Source of the DNA: Pseudomonas cerasi
GTDB lineage: Bacteria > Pseudomonadota > Gammaproteobacteria > Pseudomonadales > Pseudomonadaceae
DNA: 64,000 bases
Reading direction: 5' to 3'
NCBI RefSeq assembly: GCF_900074915.1
Contig: NZ_LT222319.1
Span: 764,001-828,000 of the forward strand
The notes under the pieces were generated by a model. The model searched no databases. It worked only from the letters and a program-made list of their open reading frames with translations, and was not told the origin of the DNA. Below, in pieces: positions 1-7,825 of the stretch; within the stretch, counting starts at the first letter, position 1, and every line of letters starts with the position of its first letter. The translations under genes and the position numbers were made by a program.

Positions 1-1186
1 GGCGCGCTGGGCATGGTTCGGGCCGTTGCGGCGTGCCAGCGAGAATCAGCTGGTCCATGCGGCTCGTCAACAATCACACTTTCTGGAAAGCGTGCGCGGC
101 GTGCGCACCATCAAGCTTTTCAATCGTCCTGAGCAGCGTTGCAGCGCCTGGAGCGCCTTGCTGGTGGAGGAAATCAACGCCGGCTTGCACCCCCAGAAAC
201 TGCAACTGGCTTATCGCACCTTCAACGGCGTACTGTTCGGGCTGGTGACGATCATTGTGATCTGGCTGGGCGCCACGCTGGTGCTGGAGGGGCAGTTCAG
301 TGCCGGGATGCTGATTGCATTCAACTCGTACAAAGAGCAGTTCAACGGCCGCGTCGCCGCGCTGATCGACAAGATCGTCGACGTGATCATGCTGCGCCTG
401 CATGGTGAGCGTCTAGCCGACATTGTGCTGCAGGACGCCGAGCCGGTTTCGGGACTGGATGGGTCGGATGACGCCAGCAGTGAGAACGTGCCCAGCCTTG
501 AAGTACGTGATGTACGCTTTCGCTATTCCGAGTACGAACCTTACGTGCTGGATGGTGTGTCGATCCATGTTCGCGCTGGCGAGTCGGTCGCCATCGTCGG
601 TCCGTCGGGTGGCGGCAAAAGCACTTTGCTCAACGTCATGCTCGGCATCCTGGCACCCAGCGCCGGTAGTGTTCTGCTGGATGGACAGCCGGTCGGGCCT
701 GATCATGTCAGCAGGCTGCGGCGCCTGACCGGCACGGTACTTCAGGATGATGTGCTGTTCGCCGGGTCGATTGGCGACAACATCAGCTTTTTCGAGACCA
801 GTGCCGACCAGCAATGGATTGAGCAGTGTGCACGGCTGGCCGCTGTCCACGATGACATCGCCCAGATGCCGATGGGCTACAACACGCTGGTGGGTGACAT
901 GGGGACTGTATTGTCCGGCGGTCAGAAGCAGCGGGTATTGCTGGCCCGGGCGCTTTATAAAAGACCGCAGTTGCTGTTTCTCGATGAAGCGACCAGCCAT
1001 CTGGACATTACTCGCGAAGCGGCGGTCAATCAGGCGCTTGAGACGCTGAACATCACCCGGATCATTGTCGCCCACCGACCGGAAACCATTCGATCGGCGG
1101 ATCGGGTCGTGGCGCTGGCCAATGGTCGAATTGCCTACGACGGCCCCGTGCTCGGAGAGCCTTCAGCGCAGGGCTCCGAGCCGTGA
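1..1186 (+). CDS. Colicin V-type (C39 peptidase family) ABC exporter, C-terminal part, 5' end outside window
   Basis: The reading frame is open from the window edge, so about 394 C-terminal residues are visible. They hold the last transmembrane helices followed by a complete nucleotide-binding domain. Walker A (GPSGGGKST) is at 599-625, the signature LSGGQKQR at 911-934, and Walker B with the D-loop (LFLDEATSHLD) and an H-loop (IIVAHRP) follow. The membrane part contains AFNSYKEQF and LHGERLADI, typical of CvaB-like exporters that carry an N-terminal C39 protease for cutting double-glycine leaders; that domain would lie upstream of the window. The gene's stop overlaps the tolC-like start (TGATG), so the two are translationally coupled. 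The likely role is to export and process the double-glycine peptides encoded at 5.1-5.7 kb. The family is clear; the substrate is inferred from context. Confidence 0.9.
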   Translation, partial: ARWAWFGPLRRASENQLVHAARQQSHFLESVRGVRTIKLFNRPEQRCSAWSALLVEEINAGLHPQKLQLAYRTFNGVLFGLVTIIVIWLGATLVLEGQFSAGMLIAFNSYKEQFNGRVAALIDKIVDVIMLRLHGERLADIVLQDAEPVSGLDGSDDASSENVPSLEVRDVRFRYSEYEPYVLDGVSIHVRAGESVAIVGPSGGGKSTLLNVMLGILAPSAGSVLLDGQPVGPDHVSRLRRLTGTVLQDDVLFAGSIGDNISFFETSADQQWIEQCARLAAVHDDIAQMPMGYNTLVGDMGTVLSGGQKQRVLLARALYKRPQLLFLDEATSHLDITREAAVNQALETLNITRIIVAHRPETIRSADRVVALANGRIAYDGPVLGEPSAQGSEP

Positions 1187-2547
1187 TGCGCCGTGTCGGC
1201 AAATGGGCCTTGTCGAGCGTCGCCGGTATATTGCTGGCGTCGCTGTGCATGGCGGATAACCGCGTACCGGCGTGCCCTGGTTCCAGTCGGCTTCCCGATA
1301 CCCTGAACCTCGCGACGGCGGTGTCTGTCGCGTTGTGTGCCGATCCCAAGTTGCGTGAAGCGTGGCTGACCGAGCTGGCGCGTCAAGCGGAGATGGACGC
1401 CGAGCATTCGGCCTACTACCCGACCGTGGAAGGGCAGTTTCAAAAAGGCCGGGCCGGCAAGACCACGCGTTATCCGGGGTTCTCCGAAGCCAATTCAAGA
1501 CTGGACGCCAGTACCAGCATCTACGGCGTGAACATGAGCTGGGTGCTATTTGACTTCGGTCTTCGCGCCGCAAAAGTCGAAAGTGCCCGGCAATTATTGA
1601 ACGCCGCCAGTAGCAGCCGCATTGAGGAAGTGCAGAAGTCGATGCTTGCCACCGCCAGAGTCTTTTACCAGGTGCAGGCCAACACCGCGCTGTTGCAGGC
1701 CAAAGTCAGTGCAGAACGTCTTGCCGACAACAGCTTGAAAGCTGCTGACGCGAAATACCGTGCTGGCGCCGGTGAGCAGACTGATCGTCTGCAGGCACAA
1801 TCCGATTTTGCCGAAGCGCAGCTGGATCGAGTGATGGCGGAAGGCGACCTGGCAGCGGCGCGCGGCGAATTGGCCAGCCAGCTCGGGTTATCACCCGGTG
1901 CCCCGCTCAAACTGGTTGCGTTGGATGAGCCGGGCAGTGAGGACGTAGCATTTCTGGGGGACGTCAATGCATTGATGGAGCAGGCCAGGGCGCTGCATCC
2001 CTCGATAGAAAAAGCCCGTGCGGACTGGGCGGCGAGTCAGGCAAGAGTTGATGAGGCGAAAGCTCAGAGCCGACCCTCCATCTCGCTGTTCAGTAACTAC
2101 AGTCGCCAGGATACGCCCATCGAGCAGGTTTCCACCCGTCAGGAGATAGACACCTGGACAATCGGTGTGCAAATCACGGTGCCGATTTTCGATGGCTTTC
2201 TCAATCGGCGCAGGGCGAAGGCTGCCAGTTACGAAAGCGCTGCTCGCGAACAGGCGTTGCATGAGGTTGAAAACAGTATTGCGTTGAGCGTCTGGAAGAG
2301 TCAGCAGGCGCTGGAATCCAGAACCCGGGCACTGGCCATCAGTCGTCTGTTTGTCGAGAGTGCGAGCAAGTCTTATGAAATTGCCCAAGGGCGTTACAAA
2401 GCCGGGGTGGGCAGTATTCTCGAGCTTCTGCGCTCGCAGAATGATCTGGCCTTAGCGACTCAGAAACGTGTGGAATCGTTGGTCAACTGGCATAACGCCA
2501 AGCTGCAACTGGCATCTGACCTTGGCAGTCTGAACATCGACGACTGA
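1186..2547 (+). CDS. TolC-family outer membrane channel protein
   Basis: The protein is 453 aa. It has an N-terminal signal peptide (basic MRR, then a hydrophobic stretch to about residue 23) and the two-repeat outer membrane efflux protein (OEP) organisation of long coiled-coil segments rich in Ala, Gln, Glu and Arg. Typical motifs include YPTVEGQ early and YKAGVGSILELL near the end. It would form the outer membrane duct of a type I secretion system. The ATG at 1186 overlaps the exporter stop codon; a GTG one codon earlier is an alternative. No HlyD-type adaptor is in the window, so it presumably lies upstream. The gene ends 15 bases before the convergent response regulator gene. Confidence 0.92.
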   Translation: MRRVGKWALSSVAGILLASLCMADNRVPACPGSSRLPDTLNLATAVSVALCADPKLREAWLTELARQAEMDAEHSAYYPTVEGQFQKGRAGKTTRYPGFSEANSRLDASTSIYGVNMSWVLFDFGLRAAKVESARQLLNAASSSRIEEVQKSMLATARVFYQVQANTALLQAKVSAERLADNSLKAADAKYRAGAGEQTDRLQAQSDFAEAQLDRVMAEGDLAAARGELASQLGLSPGAPLKLVALDEPGSEDVAFLGDVNALMEQARALHPSIEKARADWAASQARVDEAKAQSRPSISLFSNYSRQDTPIEQVSTRQEIDTWTIGVQITVPIFDGFLNRRRAKAASYESAAREQALHEVENSIALSVWKSQQALESRTRALAISRLFVESASKSYEIAQGRYKAGVGSILELLRSQNDLALATQKRVESLVNWHNAKLQLASDLGSLNIDD

Positions 2548-2562
2548 ACGTTTTTCAAGCAC

Positions 2563-3186
2563 TTACTTGATCGCCAGGCTGGAGAATTGCGCTGCGGCGG
2601 CCGCTCGGGTGGACACGCCCAGCACCTTGAGCAGGCTAGAAACATGTATACGCACAGTGAAAGGCGAGATACCCAGATCCTTGGCGATTTCCTTGTTGGT
2701 TTTACCGGCAGCCACCAGGCCAAGTACTTGTTTCTGACGGGCAGTAAGAGGGCTTAGCGCATTAACGGCCGATTCGTTGAAAATTGATCCTTCAGACTTG
2801 TACTTGACGACGACTTCGCCCTGACGGATAGCGACGATGGAGTCGGTTATTTCCTGCGGGTCGATGTTCTTGCCGATAAAGCCATCAGCGCCGTTCAACA
2901 TGACTTGGGAGATGGTCTCCGGATCATCGATCATCGAGACCACGATGATCGAGGTGCGTCGGAACTCATTGCGCAGTTCGGCGATGGTGTGCATCGACTC
3001 CAGACCGGGAAAGCGCAGGTCGAGAATCAGTGTGTCAACTTCGTCACCGGAGCGCGCCAGCGTCAGCACTTCATTGAAATTGCCGGCTTGCTCAATGAGT
3101 GCTTCTGGCAGTAGACGTTCGATGGTGCGCAACATGCCTTCGCGAAATAAGGGGTGGTCGTCAGCCACTATGATTCTGCACGCCAT
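2563..3186 (-). CDS. LuxR/NarL-family response regulator
   Basis: A 207 aa two-domain regulator. The receiver domain (about 1-120) has the acidic pocket D9-D10, the phospho-acceptor D56 in LILDLRFPG and a conserved Lys in GFIGKNI. The C-terminal LuxR-type helix-turn-helix (about 145-200) contains [22 protein letters not shown]. It is divergent from the hybrid sensor kinase at 3436 and sits between the export genes and the small peptide genes, so it is the natural partner of that kinase and a candidate regulator of the peptide island. Two spaced TATC-N6-GATA dyads in the divergent intergenic region could be its binding sites (inference). Confidence 0.92.
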   Translation of the reverse strand: MACRIIVADDHPLFREGMLRTIERLLPEALIEQAGNFNEVLTLARSGDEVDTLILDLRFPGLESMHTIAELRNEFRRTSIIVVSMIDDPETISQVMLNGADGFIGKNIDPQEITDSIVAIRQGEVVVKYKSEGSIFNESAVNALSPLTARQKQVLGLVAAGKTNKEIAKDLGISPFTVRIHVSSLLKVLGVSTRAAAAAQFSSLAIK

Positions 3187-3214
3187 GCCTCTGCTTCCGA
3201 ATTTTTAGTCGGGT

Positions 3215-3254
3215 TATCATACTCGATAGCAACAATATGTATCGCCTGTGATAC
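3215..3254. promoter_or_regulatory. Two tandem TATC-N6-GATA dyads between the divergent regulator and kinase genes
   Basis: TATC-atactc-GATA lies at 3215-3228. GTATC-gcctgt-GATAC lies at 3239-3254. The dyads share half-sites and spacer length, and their centres are 25 bases apart. Paired dyads like this suit a dimeric LuxR-type regulator that binds its own control region, but no binding is shown. Confidence 0.4.
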
Positions 3255-3435
3255 AAAATTAGAGTCATTATTTACGCGCTGCCGCGACACTCTGGAAAGG
3301 CCGGTTTGCAGGACGCCAATCAGATGATGGTGGCGACTGAAGTGTAATTAAGTTGCCGTGCAAAATGGCACACCACAAGCCTGTACTGCGCACGATCCCA
3401 AGCGGTATGAGTTCGCAGTAAATCGAGGTGCGTTG

Positions 3436-5049
3436 ATGGACGACCGGAAAAACGCTGAACGGGGTCAGGCAACGCTGAGGCTGATCGTGGCAACCTGCGC
3501 GATCATCTATGTGTCGCTGGTGGGGTTTCTGCCTGGGCTCGATGTAGCGAAGTATCAACCGATCATTCTCTATTACGTCGCCTTTCTGGTGGTGTCTCTG
3601 ATTCTGCGCCAGCACATCATCACTTACCCGGGTGTTTTTCCGGTGCGCCGTGTCTTCGGGATGGTGCATGACTACACCGCAATTTCCGTCGGCCTGGTCG
3701 TGGGTGGTGAAGCAACGCTGCCGATTTTCAGTGTGATGGTCTGGGTGACCCTGGGTAACGGTATGCGCTTCGGCTCGCGTTATCTGGCGATTGCAGCCTC
3801 GCTCGCGCTGCTGGCGATATTGATCATCTATCAATTGACGCCTTACTGGCAGGCGCAACCATTTGTGGTACTGATGCTGATCGCTGTCACAATTCTGGTG
3901 ACCGGCTACGCTCACATTTTGTTGGTAAGGGCTCGGCAGGCGTCAGAGCAGGCGACTGTCGCCAACCGTGAAAAAGAGCGTTTTCTCGCCCAGGCGAGCC
4001 ATGATCTGCGCCAGCCCATTCACTCCATCGGCATGTTCACTGCGTGCCTGCGCGCCAGCCCGCTTGGCGAATACGAGCGGCAACTGGTCGACAACATCGA
4101 TCGTTCCCTGCACAACCTTTCGCAGTTGTTTCGCTCGATTCTGGATATCTACACGCTGGACAGCGGCAAGGTGTCGGCCAAGTCGGACGTGGTCAATCTG
4201 GGCGACATGCTCAATGAAATCGTGCAGCAAAATACGGCGGCTGCCCGATGGGCCGGCGTGGAGTTGAGAGTCCGGCCTTGTCGACGCTGGGTCAGAGTCG
4301 ATGCCACATTGCTTGCCACGATGGTGCAGAACATTCTGTCCAATGCACTCAAATATGCCCCCGAGCACCCGGTGCTGATCGGTGTGCGTCGCCGCAACGG
4401 TGGCTTGTCGATCAGCGTGCACGATCAGGGGCGTGGCATTGCGGCGGAGCATCTGCCCAAAGTCTGCGACGAGTTTTACCGTATCCGGCATGTGCGCGAC
4501 AAGGACGTGGAAGGCGTAGGGCTGGGGTTGTCCATCGTCAAGCGACTCAGTCAGATTCTGGAAGTACAGATCACTATCGATTCGCGGGTCAACCGCGGCA
4601 CCACGGTGACCATTCACGGACTTGAAGAAGTGAGTGCTCCGGTACAGCCTGTGCGCAGAAAACCATTGGGCGACAGCCTGCTTAAAGGCGTCAGGATCTG
4701 TCTGGTGGAAGACGACCGCAACGTGCTGATGGCCACCGCCGCTTTGTTGGAACGATGGGGGTGCGAAGTCCAGACCGCGCTTTCAGCCGAGGGCCTGACT
4801 ACCAATTGCGACATCATCGTCGCCGATTATGATCTGGGTACGACGGCCAACGGCCTTGATTGCATCGAAAGCATAAGGGCTGCCCGAGGCTGGGACGTAC
4901 CGGCACTCATCGTCACCGGGCGAGAGATGGACGTCGTTCTTGAATCGTTGCATGGCGCGGAAGTGTCCGTACTGTCCAAGCCGCTGCGACCATCGGAATT
5001 GCGCCTGAACCTGTTGTCGGTTCGCGAGAGGCGGGTGAATGTGCCCTGA
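3436..5049 (+). CDS. Hybrid sensor histidine kinase (membrane sensor, HisKA, HATPase, receiver)
   Basis: The protein is 537 aa from the ATG at 3436, chosen because GAGGTG lies 5-7 bases upstream; the frame stays open to a GTG at 3358 without a good ribosome site. Six or so hydrophobic helices occupy about residues 15-165. The H-box ASHDLRQPIHS puts the phosphorylated His at 189. HATPase motifs follow: an N-box with ILSNALKYAP, and GVGLGLSIVKRL. A C-terminal receiver has its acceptor Asp at 464 in IIVADYDLG. No periplasmic sensor domain or PAS domain is visible, so the signal is probably sensed in the membrane. It is likely the partner of the divergent LuxR-type regulator and may respond to the exported peptides (inference). 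Confidence 0.92.
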   Translation: MDDRKNAERGQATLRLIVATCAIIYVSLVGFLPGLDVAKYQPIILYYVAFLVVSLILRQHIITYPGVFPVRRVFGMVHDYTAISVGLVVGGEATLPIFSVMVWVTLGNGMRFGSRYLAIAASLALLAILIIYQLTPYWQAQPFVVLMLIAVTILVTGYAHILLVRARQASEQATVANREKERFLAQASHDLRQPIHSIGMFTACLRASPLGEYERQLVDNIDRSLHNLSQLFRSILDIYTLDSGKVSAKSDVVNLGDMLNEIVQQNTAAARWAGVELRVRPCRRWVRVDATLLATMVQNILSNALKYAPEHPVLIGVRRRNGGLSISVHDQGRGIAAEHLPKVCDEFYRIRHVRDKDVEGVGLGLSIVKRLSQILEVQITIDSRVNRGTTVTIHGLEEVSAPVQPVRRKPLGDSLLKGVRICLVEDDRNVLMATAALLERWGCEVQTALSAEGLTTNCDIIVADYDLGTTANGLDCIESIRAARGWDVPALIVTGREMDVVLESLHGAEVSVLSKPLRPSELRLNLLSVRERRVNVP

Positions 5050-5063
5050 TCTGGCCAGGGCAC
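5041..5063. terminator. Hairpin between convergent kinase and peptide genes
   Basis: GTGCCCTG (5041-5048) pairs with CAGGGCAC (5056-5063) across a 7-base loop. The stem includes the kinase stop codon. There is no T-run, so it would be a weak or bidirectional stop signal at best. Confidence 0.35.
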
Positions 5064-5071
5064 ACAGGGCA

Positions 5072-5266
5072 TCAACCAATGAATGGCCCACGAATGTCTG
5101 ACGGTGGAGGCACGTCAGGGAATGGATAGACGCAGACCGGATCAGGCTTGATCACGCCAACACCGGGTACCGGCATGATGGTGAAATCGGCACCACCGGA
5201 CACCCGCTGCAATTCGGCATCTGTCAGTTCATGAGTGTTAATGGTTTCTAGGGGCCGGGACATCAT
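5072..5266 (-). CDS. Double-glycine leader peptide, proline-rich mature part
   Basis: A 64 aa peptide starting MMSRPLETINTHELTDAELQ. The segment ELTDAELQRVSGG is a textbook double-glycine leader (L at -12, V at -4, GG at -2/-1). Cleavage would give a mature peptide of 39 residues with ten prolines and a single cysteine (VCVYPFPDVPPPSD). An AGGAG site 7 bases upstream fixes the start at 5266; the longer open frame to 5344 has no comparable site. It starts one base after the stop of the 63-residue membrane protein, so the pair is an operon. It is probably secreted by the C39-type exporter as a microcin/bacteriocin or a signal; its activity is unknown. I do not recognise a named family for the mature part. 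Confidence 0.8.
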   Translation of the reverse strand: MMSRPLETINTHELTDAELQRVSGGADFTIMPVPGVGVIKPDPVCVYPFPDVPPPSDIRGPFIG

Positions 5267-5267
5267 G

Positions 5268-5459
5268 TCAACTCTCCTGGTCGCTATGAGCGTTTTCACT
5301 GAGGCCGCCAACAGCGACAGCTGCAAACATGCCGGCGAATCCAATGTAGCTCCATTGAAAGTCCAGGCTGGCGGCGATCAGAAAAGAAACCGCTGTGAGC
5401 CAGAACAGTAATGACGAATTGACGGCTTTCCCAAATACCTTATAACGATCGGATGTCAT
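5268..5459 (-). CDS. Small two-helix membrane protein, candidate immunity protein
   Basis: A 63 aa protein with two hydrophobic segments (SSLLFWLTAVSFLIAASL and YIGFAGMFAAVAVGGL) and polar ends. An AGGAG site about 8 bases upstream supports the ATG at 5459. It lies between the two double-glycine peptide genes on the same strand. Bacteriocin immunity proteins often have this size, membrane topology and position, so that role is a reasonable inference. A membrane accessory of the exporter is an alternative. It has no recognisable family motif. Confidence 0.65.
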   Translation of the reverse strand: MTSDRYKVFGKAVNSSLLFWLTAVSFLIAASLDFQWSYIGFAGMFAAVAVGGLSENAHSDQES

Positions 5460-5523
5460 AGGGTTCTCCTAATTACTGCATAAGTGCCTGTAGCACAGTG
5501 TTCACGCAGCATGACAAAACGTG

Positions 5524-5739
5524 TTATTGCGCCATCTGGTAGCTTTGGAACGCATCAAAAGCGCTGACAGCTGCCACACCGGCCAGTATCACTCCGGCAC
5601 CGACCTCAGTCGCAGGCGCCAGAGCGGTAGCCGCCACCACCACACCAATGGCCGCAACGCCTTCGCCGGTGCTCATGCCACCGTTGATCTGTGACATTTC
5701 CTGCTCGTTGAGTTCGCGCATCATCAATTCTTTATTCAT
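5524..5739 (-). CDS. Double-glycine leader peptide, class II bacteriocin-like
   Basis: A 71 aa peptide. Residues 1-21 (MNKELMMRELNEQEMSQINGG) form a double-glycine leader with the expected L(-12), M/I(-7/-4) and GG pattern. The predicted mature part of 50 residues is Ala/Val/Gly-rich and amphipathic or membrane-inserting (GVAAIGVVVAATAL, GAGVILAGVAAVSAF), as in class IIb bacteriocins and colicin V-like microcins. AAGGTAA about 9 bases upstream is the ribosome site. It is the first gene of the three-gene peptide unit and lies downstream of, on the same strand as, the catabolic operon. Its target or receptor is unknown. Confidence 0.8.
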   Translation of the reverse strand: MNKELMMRELNEQEMSQINGGMSTGEGVAAIGVVVAATALAPATEVGAGVILAGVAAVSAFDAFQSYQMAQ

Positions 5740-5801
5740 GGAACATTACCTTTTTATGGAGTCAGTTACTACCTGACGGGTAAGTAAGCCGATGCTCGTC
5801 A

Positions 5802-5821
5802 AGGCTGTTCAGGCACAGCCT
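5802..5821. terminator. 7-bp hairpin downstream of the argE-like gene
   Basis: AGGCTGT (5802-5808) pairs with ACAGCCT (5815-5821) across a 6-base loop, about 110 bases past the end of the M20 deacylase gene on the minus strand. It lacks a T-run. It may separate the catabolic operon from the peptide genes. A second small dyad, GTCAG-N7-CTGAC, sits at 5761-5777 just before the first peptide gene. Confidence 0.35.
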
Positions 5822-5926
5822 GTTCCGCGCTAAAGGCAGCGACAATACTCAACGAGTGCGCAGTTAAATCAAATAGTGCAGGTGTGCTAAACGGCACGCA
5901 CTGGCAGAGTTGCGCAACGCTCCGCA

Positions 5927-7057
5927 TCACACGTGCAGGGCTGTCCAGTCTTCGATCAATCCGGCATACAACTCGACGCATTGGTGAAGTTTGTCGACTT
6001 CACAATACTCATCGACCTTGTGCGCCATAGCGGGCTCCCCCGGGCCGAGAATAAGGGTGGGCGGATAGCCGATGGCGGGGAGCAGCACGGCAGCATCGGT
6101 AAAGTAGGGCACTGCCTTTTCCTCCAGGGGAGCGTCATGCAAGGCCTGGCAGCGTGCAAAAACCTGTTGCACCCAAGGCTCGTCGGGGCTGGCACAAATA
6201 CCAGGCAGATCAATCAGGGTGCTCAACTCCGCGCTGCTGCCGAGGTGGGCCGCCAGCCGTCCGCGAATCTCATCGTGGTCCAGATTCGGTGCAGTGCGCA
6301 GGTCCAGGGTGAACGCTGCGTAGTCCGGCACCGAATTAATGTTCAGGCCGCCGCTGATGGTGCCGACGTTCAGCGTCGGCTTGCGCATGAGCGGATGTGC
6401 AGGGCCTACTTCAAAGGTCTGCGCGCGGCCAATGTGTTCGGCGGCCAGGTAGATAGCGTTCACGCCTTCTTCCGGCATGGCGCCGTGGGCCGTCAGGCCA
6501 TGGCTGGCGCAGCGCAGCCATAACGCGCCTTTGTGCCCGAGTATCGGGTAGTTGGCCGTCGGCTCTCCGATCAGCAGTGCGCCCAGTTCACCGAGCAAGT
6601 GGGGCGCGTCACTGCACAGTGCCTTGGCGCCGTTACAGCCGGTTTCCTCTCCGCCGGTGAGTATCAGGCGAACGCCGGGCCCGCGCCGAATGGAATCACG
6701 GCTGCGCTGGCAGGCCACGATGAAGGCGGCAATGCCCGCTTTCATGTCGCTGGATCCTCGCCCGTACAGCCGGCCTTCGACAATCTCACCGGCAAACGGC
6801 GAGTGACTCCAGGTGGCATTGCCGAGCGGTACGGTATCCAGATGGCCGGTAAACCCCAGCGGTTTGCCGGGGCCGTCGCCCTCAAGCCAGGCGACCAGAT
6901 TGAAACGGCGCTCACCGAAACGCTGCAGCTCGCAGACAAAACCGTGGCGGCTCAGCTGCTCGGCAAGAAAAGCCGCACACGCTTCCTCGTCGCCCGGCGG
7001 GTTGAGGGTCTGGAACGCTAACAGTGCACGGGTCAGGGCTATCGGGTCATCGAGCAT
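5927..7057 (-). CDS. M20 family metallo-deacylase (ArgE/DapE-like)
   Basis: A 376 aa zinc-dependent hydrolase of the acetylornithine deacetylase/DapE class. The metal and catalytic motifs are in order: GFTGHLDTVP (His ligand and following Asp), GRGSSDMKAG (bridging Asp) and GGEETG (catalytic Glu), followed by the dimerisation insert from about residue 170. It is the last gene of a six-gene operon with a sugar ABC importer and a phosphotriesterase-like hydrolase. It therefore more likely removes an acyl or amide group from the imported compound than acts in arginine synthesis. The exact substrate cannot be read from sequence. Confidence 0.85.
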   Translation of the reverse strand: MLDDPIALTRALLAFQTLNPPGDEEACAAFLAEQLSRHGFVCELQRFGERRFNLVAWLEGDGPGKPLGFTGHLDTVPLGNATWSHSPFAGEIVEGRLYGRGSSDMKAGIAAFIVACQRSRDSIRRGPGVRLILTGGEETGCNGAKALCSDAPHLLGELGALLIGEPTANYPILGHKGALWLRCASHGLTAHGAMPEEGVNAIYLAAEHIGRAQTFEVGPAHPLMRKPTLNVGTISGGLNINSVPDYAAFTLDLRTAPNLDHDEIRGRLAAHLGSSAELSTLIDLPGICASPDEPWVQQVFARCQALHDAPLEEKAVPYFTDAAVLLPAIGYPPTLILGPGEPAMAHKVDEYCEVDKLHQCVELYAGLIEDWTALHV

Positions 7058-7069
7058 CGGAGCCTCCGG

Positions 7070-7825
7070 TCAGGTACGGCGGGTCAGCCAGTCGAGGCTG
7101 TTGATCCAGAAGCGGCGATAGCCTTCCCAGTCGAGAAAAGCTTCCGGCAGCCAGTGTTCGGAAAGGTCGCTGGTCCAGGCCAGAGAGCGTCCGGCACCGA
7201 CTTCGCGCGCGGCAAGCAGCGGGTGCCGAGAGCCTTCGACGGTGGCCAGCAATTGAGCTTCGGGATGCAACTCAACTTCGTTGTAGCCAAGCAGGTACGG
7301 CCATTCGCCGCCCAGGCCTTGCAGTATCGGGTGATCGCTGTTGATCTGCGGCAGAAAGCCTTCCGGCACTTCGACACGATCGTCGTAAGGCAGGCAGCGC
7401 ACAGGCAAGACTTCCTCGACAGGCGTTCCGCGGTAGCGCGCGCCGCCGTTGATGCCTTGAAAGCTGAAGTAGCCGCCGACCATCATCAATGCACCGCCCT
7501 GCAAGACGTATTCGCGAAGGGCTTTGAGGCGGTTGGGCGTACGCTTGCCACGCAGCCAGGTGTCCGGGTGCAGCAGCAGGGTATTGGCTCCGATGTCGGA
7601 GAGGATCACCGCCTGATACTGACTGAGTGCTTCAACCGTGGCCGGAAAGTCAGTCTGTGCCTGATCGGCGCACATCTGCGTGATCTGATAGTCGCTGTCT
7701 GCCATCGCCGCAAGCAAACGCCGTGCGCCATTGTGCGCGGTGACGCTGTCGAACTGATCGAAGCCCTTGATGTGGGTTGACGTGCTGACCCATGATTCGC
7801 CAGCCAGCAATACGGACTGTTTCAT
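7070..7825 (-). CDS. Glutamine amidotransferase-like (ThuA/STM3548-type) protein
   Basis: A 251 aa cytosolic protein with the class I amidotransferase-like fold. It reads SVLLAGESWVS at the start, a mid-region QAVILSDIGANTLLL, then LREYVLQGGALMMVGGYFSF in place of a nucleophile elbow; no clear catalytic Cys is present there. A C-terminal AWTSDLSEHW follows. Proteins of this type occur in sugar and sugar-derivative catabolic operons (ThuA relatives). Its start overlaps the end of the phosphotriesterase gene by four bases, showing tight coupling. The role in the pathway is unknown; isomerase- or dehydratase-like chemistry on a sugar derivative is possible. Confidence 0.7.
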   Translation of the reverse strand: MKQSVLLAGESWVSTSTHIKGFDQFDSVTAHNGARRLLAAMADSDYQITQMCADQAQTDFPATVEALSQYQAVILSDIGANTLLLHPDTWLRGKRTPNRLKALREYVLQGGALMMVGGYFSFQGINGGARYRGTPVEEVLPVRCLPYDDRVEVPEGFLPQINSDHPILQGLGGEWPYLLGYNEVELHPEAQLLATVEGSRHPLLAAREVGAGRSLAWTSDLSEHWLPEAFLDWEGYRRFWINSLDWLTRRT

